A DNA stretch of 64,000 bases from Tetracladium setigerum (Eukaryota; Ascomycota; Leotiomycetes; Helotiales): NCBI GenBank assembly GCA_031472005.1, contig PZJY01000003.1, positions 2,976,001-3,040,000 of the forward strand, in the 5' to 3' direction. Positions 49,726 through 61,201 of this stretch are shown piece after piece (position 1 is the stretch's first letter; each line of letters opens with the position of its first letter). The position numbers and the translations under genes were made by a program. Under the pieces are notes generated by a model. The model did no database searches. It had not been told where the DNA came from and saw only the letters and a list, made by a program, of their open reading frames with translations.

Positions 49726-50801
49726 AGCATGCACGAAGGAGAGCACATGATTTGAAAGTGCTCTTTGGTAGACCCTCATTGCTCTCCTCCCCTCTTGCTA
49801 TCTGCCAAAAAGGTAATTCGTACTCACAATCGCCTCCTCCTCTTGGCCAATGAAGGAGCTCGAGAACGTCAAGAGCCCAGATGGGCACTTTCCCACCAGC
49901 TCCTCCATCCTCTTACCACGAGCGAGTGTGAAACCTTCTTTCCTGTAAAGGAAAAAAAGAGGCACTACAGCAGTGTCCAGAGACAAGAAGTCGTCGAGCC
50001 CATAGGACCATATCAAATATTCGTCACTACCTGGATACTTCCGAACTCTGCTTGCAACGCGGACAATAATGCGATCAGGAGCATCAGGTAGGTTGAAAGG
50101 TAGTTTTTGTGAGAGTGGGTGGGTTCTGGGTTTCATTCAAGCAAGGAGGGTGTTTGCTCGACTTGTTTGAAAATAAACATTTGTCTTGGTGGGTCCAGGA
50201 TGGGTCCAGATGACTGATATCTGAAGAGATCTGATGAGATTTATGGATGTAGATCTAAATCGAAGGAAGAAGGTAAAGAATTTTGGAATGTAAGGCATGT
50301 AGATAATTTTATCTGATGCACTGTACGATCTTACAATCTTTGCCGAAGGGCACTAGGACGGACGAGGGACGGTGTTGGTAGAGGTCGTGGTGACAGAATA
50401 TATTTTATCTACCTCTGTACATTTTATAGGGACGTTCCCAACTAGTTGAAACATGAGTTTATGGCATTATTGTCCTTTTACATGGTCACCAGGTACTCAA
50501 ACCGAAGAACTCTGATTTTACACTCAGAATGGAGGAGGGAGGGATGCTCACGGTCCGTTCCGAACGGATGAAAATAAACTTTTTACGAGTAATTGACCCA
50601 CTTGAATACGTTTAAATCAACTACCTACAGAACAGTGCTAGAACTGCTAGTGAACTTATGCTTGGCTGCTCCCTTTGATGCTGTGCTTGCTAAACATATC
50701 AAAACTCCAAAAGCATGCGCCCAGTCCTGCAGCGTAGGCCTACTCCTATTCTAAGTCTACCATACAAGCCCTCACCCACAAACTAAAGATATTCTATCTG
50801 C
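49726..50801. other. Intergenic region between convergent genes
   Basis: 3' flanks of the ankyrin gene (+) and APC2 (-). Mixed composition, no gene seen. Confidence 0.55.
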
Positions 50802-53579
50802 TTACTTACTTCTTAAGTCTATACTTCCCCTTCTCACACTCCAACTCCCCCCTCTAACCCTCTCCCCAAGCCACTCCACCAACTCCTCGCTCCCCAACGC
50901 AAACCCCGGCACGACCATTTTCAACATCATACCCATCTGCGCAGCCATCATTTCCTTTTGACTATTCGTCAACATGCCCTTTACGAAATTCCAATACATG
51001 GCATCTTTGTCGGCGCTGAGTCCTTTCTTCGCGGGTTGGTCTTGCGCTGCTGCGTGGTCTTGATGTTGTTGTTGGCCGGGTCTTTTGTTGGACATGTTTG
51101 TGTCGGATTGGTCCAGCGTTTCGAGGACGGTGTAGGTTTGAGGTGTGGATTCGTAGAGGACGAGTTTGGAGGTCCAGAAGTGAAGGGCGGAGAGGATGAG
51201 GTCGGGATCCATTTGTAGTTCGTCCTCTAGTTCTTCGACTGTTTTGCTGATGGGATCTGAATTTGAAGAAGCGGCTTCATCTGAATTGAAGGCGTAGATT
51301 ACGGTGGCTTGCCATGTATGCACGGTCTCGACGACCTTGCGGTCTTCAAACTCTAGAACGACGGTGGCTTGACCCAGAGCAGGTAGCCATGTCAGTTTTC
51401 GTTGTTTCGTCACCTGCTCGAAAGCTTTTTCGTAGGTTTCTTGACGATGAATGATGGGAGCTGGGACTTTGAATTGTTCGTCGTTGATGGAGGGCCAGAA
51501 GAGGCGGCTGAGGATTTTGGTGTTCATGGCTGATTCTTCGAATGTTACGGGATCATAGAGGGGGTTGCCGGGCGGTGGTGCTCCTGATTGCTGCTGTATC
51601 TTGTAGCGAACCTCGTTGGTGGTTTTGACAGAATCGTAGATGTCTTTTATCATTACCTCACAGGCTTGAAGTGGGGGATCGCCAAATCGTTGTTTAAGAA
51701 GCTTGAGAACCATTTCCTGAGATTCTGTTAGCCTTCATCGTCCCGAGAAAGATCTGGAGATTCAACCTACCTCCTTCTTGAAAACAACCTGCTTGTGCTC
51801 TCGAATTAAATACTCAGCGATGATATTTTGGAACTCCTTAATGAACACGTCCTGATCGCCAAGGAATCCGATCAAAGTACCAATGACATCGGCATTCTTA
51901 GACCTCTTGTAACCAGGTCCGGCATCCACAGGATCAGGCGTCCATTCCATGTCATGCCAATCCAGCTCCTCATCGTTTGCTCCAACTTCAGGAATTCCCT
52001 CTCGCAATAGATGTGCCAATTCCACCAAACGTTCTCCATTATTCTCGATAGCTTTCCCCTTTGCGTCCTCCGTTTCAGCAAGCAGCCCCGTGATAATGAT
52101 ACGCACAGTATCTTCTCGAGAACACAAATATAGCTGTAAAGGATATGCAACTCGATCAAGAAGCACTTTCGAGTGATCGAGAGCATGGAATGACCATATC
52201 ATGGAAATGTAGGTTTGCAGAATCTGTAATGTCGATGTACCTGGGTGTAAAAGTCGCTTTTGCAACGTCTTGGCAAATACTTCTGTGAGATGTAACCGCC
52301 GCTGAGGAGTCGTGATGGCTGTTCGAAGATCATCCAGAGCCCCGCTGCTTTTTGGCCAACTAACCACAATATCGAATAGTTCGTTAATTCGCAGTTCCGC
52401 CAATCGACCAATACACATCTCTTTGTACTTTTCCTTATCTGCCCAAGTTACACTTCCTTTCAGCTTAAGGACACTGAAGACCTGAACAGCAAGCCTTGCA
52501 TATCGATCCTCGATCCATTCGCAGAGCTGGGTAACGCATTGAGAAGGCGAGTTGTGATGTGCATTTCGGGGAAGAATAGAATCTCGGCCATTTCCATCAC
52601 CTCGACTCTTCTTTGCGGGCTCATTCGGCGTCCACACTCCTTTGCATCCTCGATGAACATACATCGTCATAACATCATTCATGATCTCCGCAAAAATAAC
52701 CTGGAACCTCTCCCCAGCCAAACCAACATTCTGTAAAGCCTCCACAAGACCAAGCAAATCCTGCCTTGCCTTCTCCGTCTCAGCACTCTCCTCTTGAATG
52801 CCCGTTGACTTCTTATCCTTGGCAGTCGGTAGTCCCAGAATCTTGAAAACTTGTTCCTTCAAAACCCCCGTCAAAGCAGGCCCTAGCTGCTCAATAACAG
52901 AATTGCTAACAATAGCATTGAAATCCCTCCTAAACTTCTCCGTCACGCCTTTCGATTCACCCGGCGCCAGACTCTCAATCCCCTGACTAACGAACCAAAA
53001 CCCATGAAAATACTGTCGATTTGCCATCTCCAACGCTTTGATACATCTTCCCAACAACTCTTCCTGGCCGTACTTCCCCGTCAAGCGTTTGATAATCGGT
53101 AAAATCTGATGCAGAAAATCATATCGAACCTGGGCTGTGAACCACACGACCACATTCTCCGTCTGTCTCGCTCGTGGCAAACAAGAACCTGGATTGATGA
53201 CCTGCTCCAGAGCCGTGAAGAATTTCTCGTTCAATTGGTCCGGCGTTGGTTTCAGGGTCTCATTCTCAACCCCATCTCCTTTGAAATTTGGTATGCTTAA
53301 CGTGTGAGTGACGAGATGCCATGCTCGGTCCCACTTGACTTGGTCTTCAACATGGCTGTCGCCACGGGAAAATAGAGAGTGCGGAGGAGATTTCGGCTCT
53401 GCTTGAGAGAGTCGAAGCTTCTCGTCTATACTTGATGGTGGTGGACCGCCCCAGGATTGTCCGGGTGCTGTAAAGCCTGTGAGGGGTGTGGCGTGGGGTG
53501 TTGGGAGAGAGATGTCTGGGGTTCCGAAGACAGATTCGAAAACGCGTCGATTACGTGGATTGAGGAGTTGAGTGGTCAT
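50802..53579 (-). CDS. APC2: Anaphase-promoting complex subunit 2 (APC2, cullin-like)
   Basis: Cullin-family scaffold of the APC/C ubiquitin ligase, which binds the RING subunit Apc11 and drives mitotic exit. 907 aa. The N-terminal two thirds are cullin-repeat helices (QILPIIKRLTGKYGQEELLG, LLHPGTSTLQILQTYISMIW). The C-terminal cullin-homology region includes GDPPLQACEVMIKDIYDS, SAMNTKILSRLFWPS and the APC2-type winged-helix end (DAMYWNFVKGMLTNSQKEMM). Exons are 53579-51771 and 51716-50802; the 54-nt intron joins FKKE to EMVLKLLKQRFGD and has an in-frame stop, so splicing is required. The start is the first ATG. No frame break is needed. The last 60 codons switch to G-rich. Confidence 0.9.
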
Positions 53580-54135
53580 TTTTTATGATCATTATAGGCT
53601 TCAAATAGTGAGTGGCACGTCAGGAGAGGGTTTCATTATCGTGAGTCGTAAAGTCGTGGAGTTGGGATGAGATATGGCGGAGGGAAGGTGCAGATTGATC
53701 TCAGATTCTGTTATGCTTCGGGAGATCACGTGACTATACACATACGATTTGTCAAGTTGGTGATTGAAGTCAGCTTACTGTGTGTAATGCTCATTCTGCC
53801 ATTCATCTAGAACAAGTTCACAATTAACTGACGCTTAGACTGCTTCAAATCAAAGGAATAAATCCATCAGTGTTGAAAATATGTCTAATCTACCATACCT
53901 GTCATCGGATCGCATCTCAAGATATTGAGTATGAAAATCTTCGGTGCCAACAAAACCACTCATTTCTCGTCACATAGTATCCTCCCTTGATAAAATTGTC
54001 GTTCCTCCATGATATAAGTCAAAAAAAGGTTTCCACACGCAGAACTAGGGTATTGGTGCAGGATATAATCCATCATCCCCTCCCATTTCCTCCTCCGTGC
54101 CCCTCATCCCACACTCCCATGCCCTCCCTCCAAGC
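53580..54135. other. APC2 promoter / Pkr1 3' flank
   Basis: About 550 bp, AT-rich, with a TCACGTGA palindrome at 53726-53733. No ORF of interest. Confidence 0.55.
53726..53733. promoter_or_regulatory. TCACGTGA site upstream of APC2
   Basis: Perfect palindrome 147 bp upstream of the APC2 start codon, a position much like that of the CACGTG site before SF3B1. Cbf1/bHLH-type; binding is inferred. Confidence 0.4.
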
Positions 54136-54641
54136 TCACTTATCCTTCTCATTCTCATTCTCACTAACCCGCTCCCACTCATCCTCAGTACTAGCCTCGC
54201 TCTTCCCCCCTCCTTTCCCCCTTTCTTCCCCACACCAGCAAGCCCTCTCCGATCCTTAACCTCCACCCCCAAACTCTTCTCTATAACCTCCACACCCTTC
54301 GTACTCCCCCCAACCACCCCCTCCTCACCAACCACTGTCTCCGTCTCCCCCTCCGTACTATCCCCATCCGCCGCATCCCCCAGAGCCTCCTTCTCCTTCG
54401 CCTTCTTCAGCCTCTCCTCCTCCTCACTCGCCCTCAATTCCGCCACAAACCAGTTTATACTCCACCATAGTCCGGCGGACAGACCGCTCAGGACCAAGAA
54501 GTGGATGGAGTAGGTGGCGATGAGGAGGAGGAGGAGAACGATTTGGAGAGCGGCGAATGCGACGTTGGTTGCGATTAGGAGGGTGGGTGTGGGGCCGGGT
54601 GTGAAGATGGATTCGAAGAGGTTGGTTAGGAATGCTGACAT
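54136..54641 (-). CDS. PKR1: V-ATPase assembly factor Pkr1 (one frame break)
   Basis: ER membrane protein that helps assemble the V-ATPase Vo sector. About 168 aa. The N-terminus MSAFLTNLFESIFTPGPTPT is the family signature. Two hydrophobic helices follow (about 20-41 and 45-66, including SGLSAGLWWSINWFVAELR), then a charged Glu/Lys helix and an acidic Gly/Glu-rich tail. No intron. The uninterrupted frame runs to 54045 with a Met/Arg-rich, unlikely C-terminus. One more C (on +) at 54205-54210, a run of six, shifts to SEASTEDEWERVSENENEK and a stop at 54136, which has the acidic Trp-containing character expected. The sense strand switches from C-rich to G-rich near 54465. Confidence 0.85.
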
Positions 54642-56655
54642 GTTTGCAGGTGCTACGTATATTGTTTGCTAAATTTATATATGTATGTGTCGCGGCGACG
54701 AAGGGTGGGTCGTAGATGTAGGTTGGTAGATGTTGTGACGTTGGGGAGGTATGTTGTATGAGGTGGGTGGTAGATAATAAGAGGTTGGTATCTGAGTGCA
54801 GGAATAGATTAGTTATTTATGCGCCTATGCGATGGGTAATCCATTTGTCGCATTGCAAGCACCGGTAGATAGATCCATCCCAAAATCTCGAGCAAGGCGA
54901 ACAAGCGTACCTTTAAATCCAAATCCAAGCTTGTTCTTTCTTCAAACAAAGCGCATCAGCACAGCCAGTTGCAGATGGGAAAGCGCCGACGTCGAGTCAC
55001 ACACAACCCGAACGTAGTAGACAGATATATGCGATCGCGAACTCTGCCAGAGACGCAGGATGGTAAGAGCGGGAGGACAGAGTGTATATTTGGCGTTTGC
55101 TTGAGTCTGGGTTAGCTTGATCTGAGTGTTGGTTGGTTGTTGTTGTTCTTGTTGTGATGATAAACCCACCTCACCTGGCCAAGCGCGGGGACGCCGCGCC
55201 TGACGACAATCAATGACAGCCAGCGTCACCTCTGCATTCTGCCTGAATTCTGCCGAGGAATGAATGGAATAAACAACCAACCCACACATATACATACCAT
55301 CTTGGGTGGACTATTTTGTACTATGGTCTTTCTATAAACGCATTATAAATTACCTATGCTTTGGTTTATTCTTATTGTCAAATGGAACTTATTTCTCATT
55401 TTTCAAAATAATTGTATGCCTGGAATTTTAGGATGACTTCAATGCAAGCAGGAGGGGTGCCAAGGATGCCGTTGTCTGTGAGTAATATATCAACGGCTCG
55501 CGAGGACAACACAACATTTTCCCATGCATCCTGTCGCGAGAAGAACTTCTACAATTAGTGCCAAAATCTTTTTCTTCTTGCTTTCTCAACAAGCATGGGC
55601 AGATGCGTGGTAGTATAGGTACAAGTGTTCGTTCTCTTGTCCATGTTTACATGTCATCGTTTATGGACAAAGCCAGTTGAGCATCTGCCAAAGACGTACC
55701 TCTCGGTGCGTCTTACTCGTCTTCACCAAACGATGCCTGGGTTAAAATGATTGAGTCCGAAAGGTAAGACGTCGTGAATACTTCACCCACTTTTCGAGAG
55801 TACCGCGGAGCTTGATTAAAGAGTTAATAGAATATTTCACTGAGAGTGACTACCCACCGATGCAGTGTACTGTTCAAGGGAGTATTATCGCGCCTGTGCT
55901 GCTCCTAGATTCGTCTACAACATAGCATGAATGCGCAAGGAACATTTTTCTTCAGCTATTCGACATAAAATGGTACTCAATATCTCAGGCGAAGCAGAAC
56001 AGCATCCTACTGCTTGAAACCCAGAAATTCCGGACTGTGTTGATTGGCACCACTTTTTCAGTGATCCGTGAGGATAATTTAACGAAGGCTCGAAATCAGC
56101 TACAAGTCTACCAAGATTCAGATAATAATTTCCAAAGCTAAGGGCTCAGTATGCATCGCCCATGTCAACCAGCAATCACGAAGTATGAATTTGGCAATGT
56201 CTTCCTTATGCCTCGTTCTTTCACGTATCTGTTACATTCAAACTAGCCTAGTATATGTGTGATCTTCGGGCTTTGTAGACAATACCCAGGTCGCTAGCCT
56301 CTACCTAATCCTTTGCATTTCCGCAATATAATTGCAAAGCATGCTTATCTTATAACCCTTATAGTACAAAACGTTCGAACGTCGCTTGACGATGGCTGCA
56401 TTTTAAATATAGGTTATTGCAGGTATAATTATATCTTGCCTGTTTTCTTCCCCACTACTCTATGAGCATATGCTAGCGAAGTGGGGAGTGGTGCTTCCTT
56501 TGTTGGTCATAATTTTCAGTGCCTTGTTGCTTTATAGCTTCCTTTTCTCACTGAAAGGGGTCTGAAGATAATAGCTAATACTTCTAGCTTCTCCATGAGA
56601 ACGTGAAAGGTGTTATGATCGAAAACATACATGAATCACCTAGCACAACAACCTC

Positions 56656-56673
56656 TTTTTTTTTTTTTTTTTT
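56656..56673. repeat. Poly(T) run
   Basis: Eighteen consecutive T residues in gene-free DNA, the longest mononucleotide run I noticed. It could be the tail of a minus-strand retroposed element or a slippage product. Confidence 0.6.
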
Positions 56674-57194
56674 GTGCGCCTGGTCTCCTTACATAATACA
56701 AAACTTAAATTCGTCCCGCCTCCGAAATCTGCCTCCTTCATGAGTACGGCGTCAACTGGGAATATATATGATGGTTCCACGCAACGCATTTGGCGGTGAA
56801 ACGGTGGTGGGGTTTCGTAATGTCTGGCATCTAATGGTCTGGGGAGTTATGAGCCCTGCAAATTCAGAGTGCTGACATGCACCTTATTAAGCCTGTTTAG
56901 CGAGGTTTTAGCTCAGGTTCCCAACAGAATCATCCATTCATGACAGGTCCAAACTACGTCTGCGATAGTAACTCCGGAGGTGTTGTGAAATGTACGAGAC
57001 AGCAAATGCATTTGACTTAATTTTGTTTTCTCAGCTTGGATAGAGGTTAGGAATCCTTGGAGGAATCCTTGGTGGAATGAACGCCGTTGCAGTCTAGAGT
57101 TTGTGGCCAGTGTAGGTCACATCCAATCCTAGCTGCCTCCCTGCCTGGCCAGCCCCGTTATTTCCTAGCTTTCTTGGCTTCTCTCAAACTGTCA

Positions 57195-57421
57195 ACCTTC
57201 CTAGCTAAGTTTTAAAAATCTTAATGGCCTTACTTACCTAATCCTTAAGCTAGGCAAGGATAGGAAGGTTTTCTTCTAGAGGTAATTAGTCATTCGGCCA
57301 AGACTCTTCACCCATCTCGCTTACGCTTGTAAAAGCTTTCGGGGATTTTTAATCCTTAGAATTAATACTTGGCGCTTAAGATTAGTACTTTTTACTTACG
57401 TTTCCTTACTTCTTAAGCTAG
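57195..57421. repeat. Degenerate direct and inverted repeats
   Basis: CTTAAGCTAG occurs near 57246 and 57411, each after a TTAC-rich stretch. AACCTTCCTAGCTAAG near 57197 is roughly complementary to a downstream stretch ending AGGAAGGTT near 57270. This resembles a decayed MITE or fold-back element. Confidence 0.35.
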
Positions 57422-57559
57422 TAATTTGCAACTGACTTTTTACCACAGATTAACCGGTAGTTCAGTTTTCGTTCAGTTCTTGAAACCGTCAAAAATCCGA
57501 GGCCTTTGTGCATCGACGTCTCTTAAATAAACAAATATTCATTTAGACTATGTAACTAA

Positions 57560-58504
57560 TTATACAGTATAAGCTCCACCACTGGCGTGCATTGTCTGAC
57601 CAGTGATCCATTGAGCCTCCTGTGAAGCTAGAAGTGATACAATGCCAGCAATATCCTCGGGGAGACCGGGTCTACCCATTGGACTCCACCCAGAGATAGC
57701 TTTGTCAATCTCCTCGATTGACATCTTATCCCCACCAGGGAGATACTTAGCGGCGGCATCGGCGTACATATCTGTCTTCACGCCACCTGGAGCAATACAG
57801 TTGACTGTAATGTTTCGTTTGCCGAAGTCCCAGGCAAGACTTTTGACCATACCCTGGATGGCAGCTTTGGAAGCGGAGTAAAGTGCATGAGCCGGAATAC
57901 CCTAGACCCCAACAATCAGCACTTAGAAAAATCTAATTTGATGTCCCACAACCCCTTACTTAGGGAAGGCGGGGAATTCATGCTCTAACAAACATTGGAG
58001 CTTACCATAACGGCCGAGATAGACGAAATCAGGATGAGACGTCCACCGTCCTCCAAGTATTGGTGCGCTTGCTGAGCAACAACGAACTGCGCCTTAACAT
58101 TTACGGCCAAGACCCTGTCGATCTCATCCTCCTTCACCTGCTCCAACTCGCCAAAATGTTCAATGCCGGAGTTGCTCATCACAATATCGATCTTTCCAAA
58201 CTCTGCCTTTGCAACTTCGAAGAGCTTTCCTATTTCAGCAATGTTAGAAACATCCGCTCGTACAGCTATGGCTTTCACTCCCAGACTGCGAGCCTGTTCA
58301 GCGACTGCCTCGGCACGAGTGGCAGAGGAGACATAGTTGATCACGACGTTTGCGCCGTGCGAGGCAAGACGAAGTGCAATTGCTGCTCCTATACCACGAC
58401 TGGATCCAGTCACTGAACATGAATTAGTTATTGAACTTCTACAGTACAGAACACAGTGACTAACCAAGGGCGACTTTTCCAGTGAGAGATTTTGTGCTCG
58501 ACAT
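57560..58504 (-). CDS. Short-chain dehydrogenase/reductase, hydroxynaphthalene/versicolorin-reductase-like
   Basis: Predicted 262-aa NADPH-dependent classical SDR of the fungal polyketide-reductase group. Motifs: cofactor fold VTGSSRGIGAAIALRLASHG, NVVINY (NADP preference), NSG, catalytic Ser in LISSISA, YSASK, and the substrate-loop and C-terminal signature GWSPMGRPGLPEDIAG...ITGQTMHASGGA. Exons are 58504-58465, 58412-58006 and 57901-57560, with introns of 52 and 104 nt; the short first exon gives MSSTKSLTGKVAL and the junction completes VALVTG. The group includes tri- and tetrahydroxynaphthalene reductases of DHN-melanin synthesis. The exact substrate is not decidable here, and no PKS or scytalone dehydratase lies in the window. 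Confidence 0.85.
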
Positions 58505-60446
58505 AGTTGGATTTGTTATGGTAGCTTGGTTTTCCGTTTGGTAATCTGGTATTCCGGAAGGGAGAAATTGAATTTGCTGCGGTGATCTGGTTCTTACACT
58601 CTTGATTTTGTGCTTTCAAGGGAAGAAAAGAAGGCGTTTATATCTAATCAACAATCCTGGATTGTATGACCTCAATGGTGGTCGAAAGCCCAGAGCAAAC
58701 CTTTCAACCAGTATGTCAATCATCGGCTTGTCGCTCCCCGAGTTGAAGACCGAAAGGACTATTCTGGCAAGTCGGATGCATTGCCGATTAAACTGAACGC
58801 GAATTGCTTTTACTTTGTATCATGCAGAGTTGTGGAACTAGTTGGGGTCATGAATACGCGTTGAATGAGGGAAGTGACGGTTCGCCAATTGCTTGGCAAA
58901 ATATGTCGTGGTGGCGTTCGGGTTTTGCGGTGTTTGGATTGTTGGAAACGACCTCAACCCACCTTGCCTTAACCACTTACTCAGAAGCAATTTCTTCGCT
59001 GCTCGGCATTTGAACGGTGATTGAAAGTTCCGCGTTAAAACCGATGTTCGGCCTCAGGTATCGCCGTAGCGTAGATCATGCGGAGGGTTTTCCGCCTAGC
59101 AAAGAATTCATGCCTCTCCTCTCTAACAAATTTAGAATTGGCGGGACACTTCCGTTGGCATTATCCGGCGATCAAGATCTTAGCATGAGAAATTTCTCCA
59201 GAGATAAACTCAAATTCGAGTCATTGTGTCCCTCCAAATTAACCTTTATACGTTTCTTTGACTTCAACACGTCCAATGGCCAAAGGAGAAAAGAAGAAAC
59301 CGGAAGCAGCCTGCTGACGGTTGTACCAAACGTACAGATAATTGGTCCAAATAACAACATGTCGATAGAGTTTAGGGAAACTGTCAAGGCTCGGACAACC
59401 TCTGCAAGTCGACTACTGCAAAGTGCCGCAATAATGCATATAATATTGGGACCGCCAAACCGGCAGTGAATTAGATTGTTCGATTTGATAGGGTGGTTGG
59501 AAGACAGCTGCCGCTTCAATGTGACCACTCAGCATCGGAAAAGGAGAGAACTGCAGATATAACTCTGTGTGTAAGTCAGTCCCGCCTTAGACCCCTGAAA
59601 TAGCGTATTGATACATGACCATACAGACCGCTGGTTTCGTGGTCGATCGTATTGAATACTTCGTTCGATACTTTAGGATGATAATACTGTTCGTTCGAAG
59701 CTAAGTAGTGTAATAATCAATACTAATTCTCACAAGACGTGAATCAAGATGAGGAAATAATGTATATATCTACCTATGTAGGCCATGGCTGGAGCCGGGT
59801 AGTGATACTCAAGTAAATTTTAAGTTTACACTCGCTCGATACGACGCGGTACGAACGTTTATTCCACCTCATTCAGCTGCTGCCCGGTACGTGGGTGTTC
59901 GCCTAACACTAATTAGCCTAGAGAAGAAATTTGCTGGCATTATGCTTTGACACAAACCAGAGCCACGGACCAACTATTAAGGGTACCTTGTCGCGATGTA
60001 TAAAGTATATTCCCTAGTCTGCAGAAGATTCGCAGAGGTGGGAGACTTGTGACATCAGAAATGCTGGCTGCAATTTTTCCGACAGTGGAATCGGCGACTA
60101 GAAATGGCGACGGGCATTCCGCGCAAATTATCATTGGATAGGAAGGGTTCTCCACCGTCATTTCTATTGGCGTGGGATATCTGTTTGAACTTTGAATACA
60201 TTCAATCTACAAAACAGACTAGCATAGGCTTGTTCGATGCCTGACTGACTAGTGCTTCGTGATTGCTTATCTCCAGGGTTTTGTTTAAGCAATTGCTTAA
60301 ATTGTTGGTGTATCATACTTTATAGTTAGGACCAGTCTATTCGAGAAAACCTCATTGTTTCTGATTCTGTCTTCCTGTGTTTTTTCTCCCGCCGAAATAC
60401 CTCGTTGTGTGGTCATAGTACATTGTCTTCACGGCTTTCGTCCACC
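58505..60446. other. Divergent intergenic region, SDR / bZIP
   Basis: About 1.9 kb. Overlapping frames at 59017-59469 (+) and 59172-59528 (-) look weakly protein-like, but neither has splice support or recognised motifs. The rest is AT-rich promoter-like DNA. Confidence 0.45.
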
Positions 60447-61201
60447 ATGTCCGCCTTTCATTACAACAATCCTTCTGCCGATGGCCAATCCTATTTCATG
60501 CCTTTGGACATAGAAACTAGAAATTGTGACGACACATCAAGCGATTCCTCATCAAATGCCACTCTGGACGGCAGTGTAAGCCCCAGCCCAGCCCAGCACC
60601 TGAGCTGGATACTTACTAACCCTCCAACGCAGATATTCGATGGATTGTATAACGCAAGTGACTACATGCCGTTTCAGGAATTTCCGATGGCATGTCCGAT
60701 GAAAGGGAGCATGGTGCCAATTAGGCCGATGCCAACTGAGTTGGATGTTACCGAAAGCCCTCACGAGGACTATGATCGGAGGAAGAAGGGAAGCGGAAAG
60801 GGAAAAGTCCCAAACCCACATGCAACTTCGGTCCGTACACCATTTATTTTACGATGACAACGAACGGCTGATTTTTCTAGCGCCGCCGTGCCCAGAACCG
60901 TAGATCACAACGAGCCTTCAGAGCCAGAAAAGAGGAACGCCTGAGAGAACTTGAGGGACAACTTGAGGAATGTGAAGGTCGATATAAGAATCTTTCAAAA
61001 TTGTATGAATCACTGCAAGCGGAATATTGTAGTGTTGCGGAGCAGTTGAACAAGTTGAACAAGGTGTACAAAGGCAAGGCGGGGTTTGGAGACCAATCTA
61101 ATATATTGGAAAGCCTGAAGTCGATCAAATGGGAGGATCTGGAGGGAGAGACTATGAAGCTACTTTTATGTGATGATTTTCCTTTACTATGCTTAGGATA
61201 A
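60447..61201 (+). CDS. bZIP transcription factor, AP-1-like
   Basis: Predicted 215 aa. The Ser/Asp-rich N-terminus is followed by a Lys-rich patch (RRKKGSGKGKVPNPH), the basic region RRRAQNRRSQRAFRARKEER at about residues 110-129, and a leucine-zipper-type helix (LRELEGQLEECEGRYKNLSK and onward). The AQNRRSQRAFR core is the fungal AP-1-like type. Exons are 60447-60575, 60633-60830 and 60881-61201. Intron 1 (57 nt) has a perfect TTACTAAC branch point yet is in frame and stop-free; intron 2 (50 nt) joins TS to RRRAQ. The start is the first ATG; the frame upstream lacks one. Regulatory targets are unknown. The SDR gene lies 1.9 kb away, divergently. Confidence 0.85.

Larger units (their letters stand above)
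54642..57559. other. Gene-poor region upstream of Pkr1
   Basis: About 2.9 kb with no ORF over roughly 120 codons and none convincing. It holds an 18-base T run at 56656-56673 and related short repeats (CTTAAGCTAG and AACCTTCCTAGCTAAG-like) between about 57190 and 57420. It may include old mobile-element relics, but I cannot identify a family. Confidence 0.5.

Noticed and set aside
7828..54210. Programmed -1 ribosomal frameshifting to explain the frame breaks
   Set aside because: I noticed no slippery heptamers at the sites, and it would have to recur in nine unrelated genes; missing bases are simpler.
59017..59528. Overlapping frames on both strands, 150 and 118 codons, partly hydrophobic
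   Set aside because: No recognised motif, no splice signals linking to further exons, and multiple stops on either side. It may be a decayed membrane-protein gene, but the evidence is too thin.
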